A stretch of DNA of 7,575 bases from NCBI GenBank assembly GCA_024639415.1, contig JAHEIK010000175.1, positions 1 through 7,575 on the forward strand, written 5' to 3'. This document shows, in pieces, positions 5,506 through 7,575 of the stretch (position 1 is its first letter; each line of letters starts with the position of its first letter). The notes under the pieces are model-generated. The model searched no databases. It saw nothing but the letters and a program-made list of their open reading frames with translations, and had not been told where the DNA came from. Both the position numbers and the translations under genes were made by a program. Source of the DNA: Planctomycetota bacterium (GTDB lineage: Bacteria; Planctomycetota; PLA2; JAEUHO01).

Positions 5506-6261
5506 ATGCAGCAGACGCATCCGGACCCGCAAGCGCTGCACGGCCGCAAGACGCTCGTAACGGGCGCATCGCGACGAATCGGCCGCGCCATCGCGCTCGC
5601 GCTGGCACGCTCCGGCGCGGACCTTGCGCTGCACTACCGCTCCGACGAATCGGGCGCACGGGAGACCGCCGCTTACATTTCGGACATGGGCGGCAGCGCG
5701 CACCTGCTGTGTGCCGACCTGGCGGACGTCGACGCATGTGCCGATCTGGCAGACAGGGCGCACGCTGCCCTGGGCGGACTCGACATCCTGGTGAACAACG
5801 CGGCCATCTTCGAGAGGACGCCGCTCGAGACACTGAAGCCCGCAGACTTCGATCGACACATGGCCGCCAACGCGCGCTCGGTCTACGCGCTCACCCTCGC
5901 CGCGGGCCGCCGCATGAAGCGCGAACAGGGTGGCGCCGTCGTGAACATCGCGTGTATCTCGGCGTGGCGCCCCTACCCCGAGTACGTCCCCTACAGCGCG
6001 AGCAAGGCGGCCGTCGTGAACCTGACCCAGGGCTTCGCCAAGACCCTCGCGCCGGAGGTGCGGGTGAACGGCGTTGCACCCGGCCCGATCCTGCCGGCGG
6101 CCGGCGAGGCGGACGGACAAGGCGAGCGTGCCGTCGCCGAGACCCTGCTCGGCCGCTGGGGCGCGCCGGAGGACATCGCAGAAGCCTGCTTGTTCCTGCT
6201 GCAGGCGCGTTACGTGACCGGCTTCACGCTGCCCGTCGACGGTGGGCGCTCGCTGCGCTAG
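5506..6261 (+). CDS. Short-chain dehydrogenase/reductase, pteridine reductase-like, 251 aa
   Basis: This is a cytoplasmic NAD(P)H-dependent oxidoreductase of the classical SDR length. The Rossmann fold opens with KTLVTGASRRIGRAIA. Residues 19-26 (TGASRRIG) fit the TGX3RXG motif that marks pteridine reductases (PTR1/FolM) rather than the common TGxxxGIG. LALHYRS (40-46) follows the second strand and resembles the NADPH-selecting HYxRS of that group. NNAA is at 97-100, Asn122 is the structural catalytic Asn, and YSASK gives Tyr163 and Lys167. The residue 13 before the Tyr, normally Ser in SDRs and Asp in PTR1, is Cys150 (NIACIS). RVNGVAPGPI and the C-terminal GRWGAPEDIAEACLFL and VTGFTLPVDGG are typical. 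The start is the ATG at 5506 with its SD. The substrate is unknown; a pterin or a sugar/ketone are both possible. The stop shares a CTAG with the stop of the convergent gene. Confidence 0.9.
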   Translation: MQQTHPDPQALHGRKTLVTGASRRIGRAIALALARSGADLALHYRSDESGARETAAYISDMGGSAHLLCADLADVDACADLADRAHAALGGLDILVNNAAIFERTPLETLKPADFDRHMAANARSVYALTLAAGRRMKREQGGAVVNIACISAWRPYPEYVPYSASKAAVVNLTQGFAKTLAPEVRVNGVAPGPILPAAGEADGQGERAVAETLLGRWGAPEDIAEACLFLLQARYVTGFTLPVDGGRSLR

Positions 6262-6264
6262 CGC
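6255..6264. other. Interlocked stop codons of convergent genes in GCGCTAGCGC
   Basis: The plus-strand TAG (6259-6261) and the minus-strand TAG (6260-6258) share CTAG, at the centre of a 10-bp perfect palindrome. There is no intergenic space and no room for a conventional terminator between the two genes. Confidence 0.85.
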
Positions 6265-7575
6265 GTCTGCGCGTCGAGCACGAGCGCCTCGCCGGCCTCG
6301 TCGCCGGAGTCGCCGTAGCGGCCGAGGCGGTAGACGTGCTCGCGGTAGTTGAGCAGGTCGATCAGCGCAAGCGACTGCACGATGCGCAACGTCACGATCT
6401 GCTCCGAGATGCGACCGGGGTGCCGCAGCAGGTCCGCCATGCGTTCGATGCCACGCTTCATCGCGCCGTCCGCGCCCAGGCGATCCCACGCGAGCAGGGC
6501 CCGGCGGCAGCCGTTCACGTCGCGCACCACATTGCGCCACATCCACTTGCGCGCGGCCTTGTCGTCGCGCCCGTGGGCTCGCCACCAGCGGCGGAAGCTC
6601 GCCTTGAGCCGCGGCCTGGGCCACCACGGCCGGGGGAGCGGCGGGTGATCGAAGACGGCGGCGGCCGTCTCCTCGAGCACGCGGCTGCAGGTGAGCAGCG
6701 AGCGCACCCCGCGGAAGTCGGCGCGATAGGCCACGGTCGCCGCACGTACGTGCTCACGGCCGAGCGCCGCGCGCTCGACGCCGATCACGCGCGCGACGTC
6801 CTCGAGCAGGCCGTCGTCCACGAGGCGGGCCAGACGGCGCACGTCGGCCTCGGCTCGGGCCTGCTCCCGCTCCACGCGCCGCCGCTGCGTGCCGGTCGCG
6901 TCCAGGAAGCGCAGGTCACTCTCCCAGGTGGCTCCCTCGAGTCCGCTCTCGCTCGTTCCGGGCAGCCGCACGCCCAGGTACTCGGCGTCGAAGCGGGCTC
7001 GCAGCCACAGGCTCGCCCACACGGCGGGATCGCGCATGCGGCCGATCTTGCGGGCCGCCGTCGCGAAGTCCGCCTCGGCGGCCACGAGCGCATCCCCACG
7101 CATGCGCGGTGTGCGCACCTCCCCCACGGCCCGGATCAGCCACTTCACGAAGCGCCCCATCATCGCGAGCCAGCGCCACACGAGTCGCAGCGGGATCAGG
7201 AAGGCGCGCCCGCCTCCGAACCAGCGCTCGTACAGCCGGTAGAGGTTGAGCACGCGCTGGTCCTTCGTGCGCGTGTGCAGGGGGTAGGTCCCGAACGCCT
7301 CACGGAAGAGGATGCGGCGGTCGCGTCGCAGGTTGGCCAGCACCGCCTCACCGAAGCGATCCGCGACGTCTTGATCGCGCCCCGGGTCGTCGTCGAGGAA
7401 ATGGAGCGCCGTGAAGGCCGTGGTGATGTAGCCGCGACGCTGCATGTGCAGCCGCTCGCGACCGCTCTCCCCCTCCGGCGGCTTGCCCGTGGAGACCCAG
7501 GCCTCGTAGCGCAGGCGCTCGGTGTCGGAGGAAAAGGCCACCTCGGACTGCGGGATCGCATAGCGGTTGTACTCG
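6258..7575 (-). CDS. Unrecognised Arg/Trp-rich protein, 5' end cut by window, at least 438 aa
   Basis: I do not recognise this family. The frame is open past the window end; the codons upstream of a GTG at 7541 read EYNRYAIPQSE, which looks like genuine coding sequence, so that GTG is probably internal. Numbering from the visible end, residues ~47-62 (GYITTAFTALHFLDDD), ~94-121 (FGTYPLHTRTKDQ, then LYRLYERWF) and the C-terminal QSLALIDLLNYREHVYRLGRYG look well structured. Residues ~123-152 form a hydrophobic, Trp/Arg-studded helix (AFLIPLRLVWRWLAMM, then FVKWLIRAV), perhaps one membrane or membrane-surface segment. The protein is mostly helical and strongly basic, with clustered WW and RR pairs near 317-332. 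No catalytic motif, Walker box or zinc site is visible. It is convergent with the SDR gene and interlocked with its stop. That it is a real gene is supported by its long open frame and third-position GC pattern; its function is not inferable. Confidence 0.75.
   Translation of the reverse strand, partial: EYNRYAIPQSEVAFSSDTERLRYEAWVSTGKPPEGESGRERLHMQRRGYITTAFTALHFLDDDPGRDQDVADRFGEAVLANLRRDRRILFREAFGTYPLHTRTKDQRVLNLYRLYERWFGGGRAFLIPLRLVWRWLAMMGRFVKWLIRAVGEVRTPRMRGDALVAAEADFATAARKIGRMRDPAVWASLWLRARFDAEYLGVRLPGTSESGLEGATWESDLRFLDATGTQRRRVEREQARAEADVRRLARLVDDGLLEDVARVIGVERAALGREHVRAATVAYRADFRGVRSLLTCSRVLEETAAAVFDHPPLPRPWWPRPRLKASFRRWWRAHGRDDKAARKWMWRNVVRDVNGCRRALLAWDRLGADGAMKRGIERMADLLRHPGRISEQIVTLRIVQSLALIDLLNYREHVYRLGRYGDSGDEAGEALVLDAQTR

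Noticed and set aside
5431..6627. Minus-strand open frame (398 codons) across the SDR gene and the 3' end of the right-hand gene
   Set aside because: It covers the well-supported SDR in antisense and has a repetitive Arg/Ala/Gly composition typical of shadow frames.
7539..7541. GTG as the true start of the right-hand gene
   Set aside because: The frame remains open with plausible protein sequence (EYNRYAIPQSE) to the window edge and no SD is visible before the GTG, so the gene most likely begins outside the window.

Overview
The window is GC-rich and gene-dense. It carries six protein-coding genes, two of them cut by the window ends, and no RNA gene, insertion sequence, phage or CRISPR feature that I can see. 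The organism is a high-GC bacterium with strong Shine-Dalgarno (SD) sequences (GGAGGT type). The gene families and protein style would fit Planctomycetota or a similar deep-branching high-GC phylum, but that placement is inference; no rRNA or other phylogenetic marker is present.

Layout on the minus strand, in transcription order. (a) 7575-6258: 3' part of an unrecognised Arg/Trp-rich protein. (b) 5310-4297: a NYN-domain (LabA/DUF88-like, PIN-fold) protein with a C-terminal winged-helix-like region and an acidic tail. (c) A 227-bp gap (4070-4296) with several short inverted repeats, including a perfect 15-bp palindrome. (d) 4069-1: a tightly packed four-gene set of ABC ATPase, ABC-2 type permease, GldG-like auxiliary protein and DUF4340 protein. 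Within this set the junctions are an 11-bp overlap, a 2-nt gap and a 16-nt gap, and each gene has its own strong SD. One gene lies on the plus strand: (e) 5506-6261, a short-chain dehydrogenase/reductase (SDR) with a pteridine-reductase-like cofactor motif. It is transcribed divergently from the NYN gene, and its stop interlocks with that of the last gene in a single CTAG.

The four-gene set is the clearest functional unit. By family knowledge it is the GldA/GldF/GldG export or envelope-remodelling module plus a DUF4340 protein. It is widespread outside gliding Bacteroidota, where its substrate is unknown. The ATPase powers the six-helix permease. The GldG-like protein is anchored by helices at both ends, and the DUF4340 protein by an N-terminal helix; both probably display their soluble domains on the outer face of the cytoplasmic membrane. 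The other three genes have no evident link to this module.

The most notable details are: a Cys in the SDR catalytic Ser/Asp position; a missing Asp in the NYN active-site DxD motif; three separate 15-bp tandem duplications and a ~95-residue charged low-complexity insert in the GldG-like gene; a palindrome pair upstream of the ABC operon; and an imperfect dyad in the middle of the divergent promoter region. I see no clear evidence of a wholly new multi-gene system.
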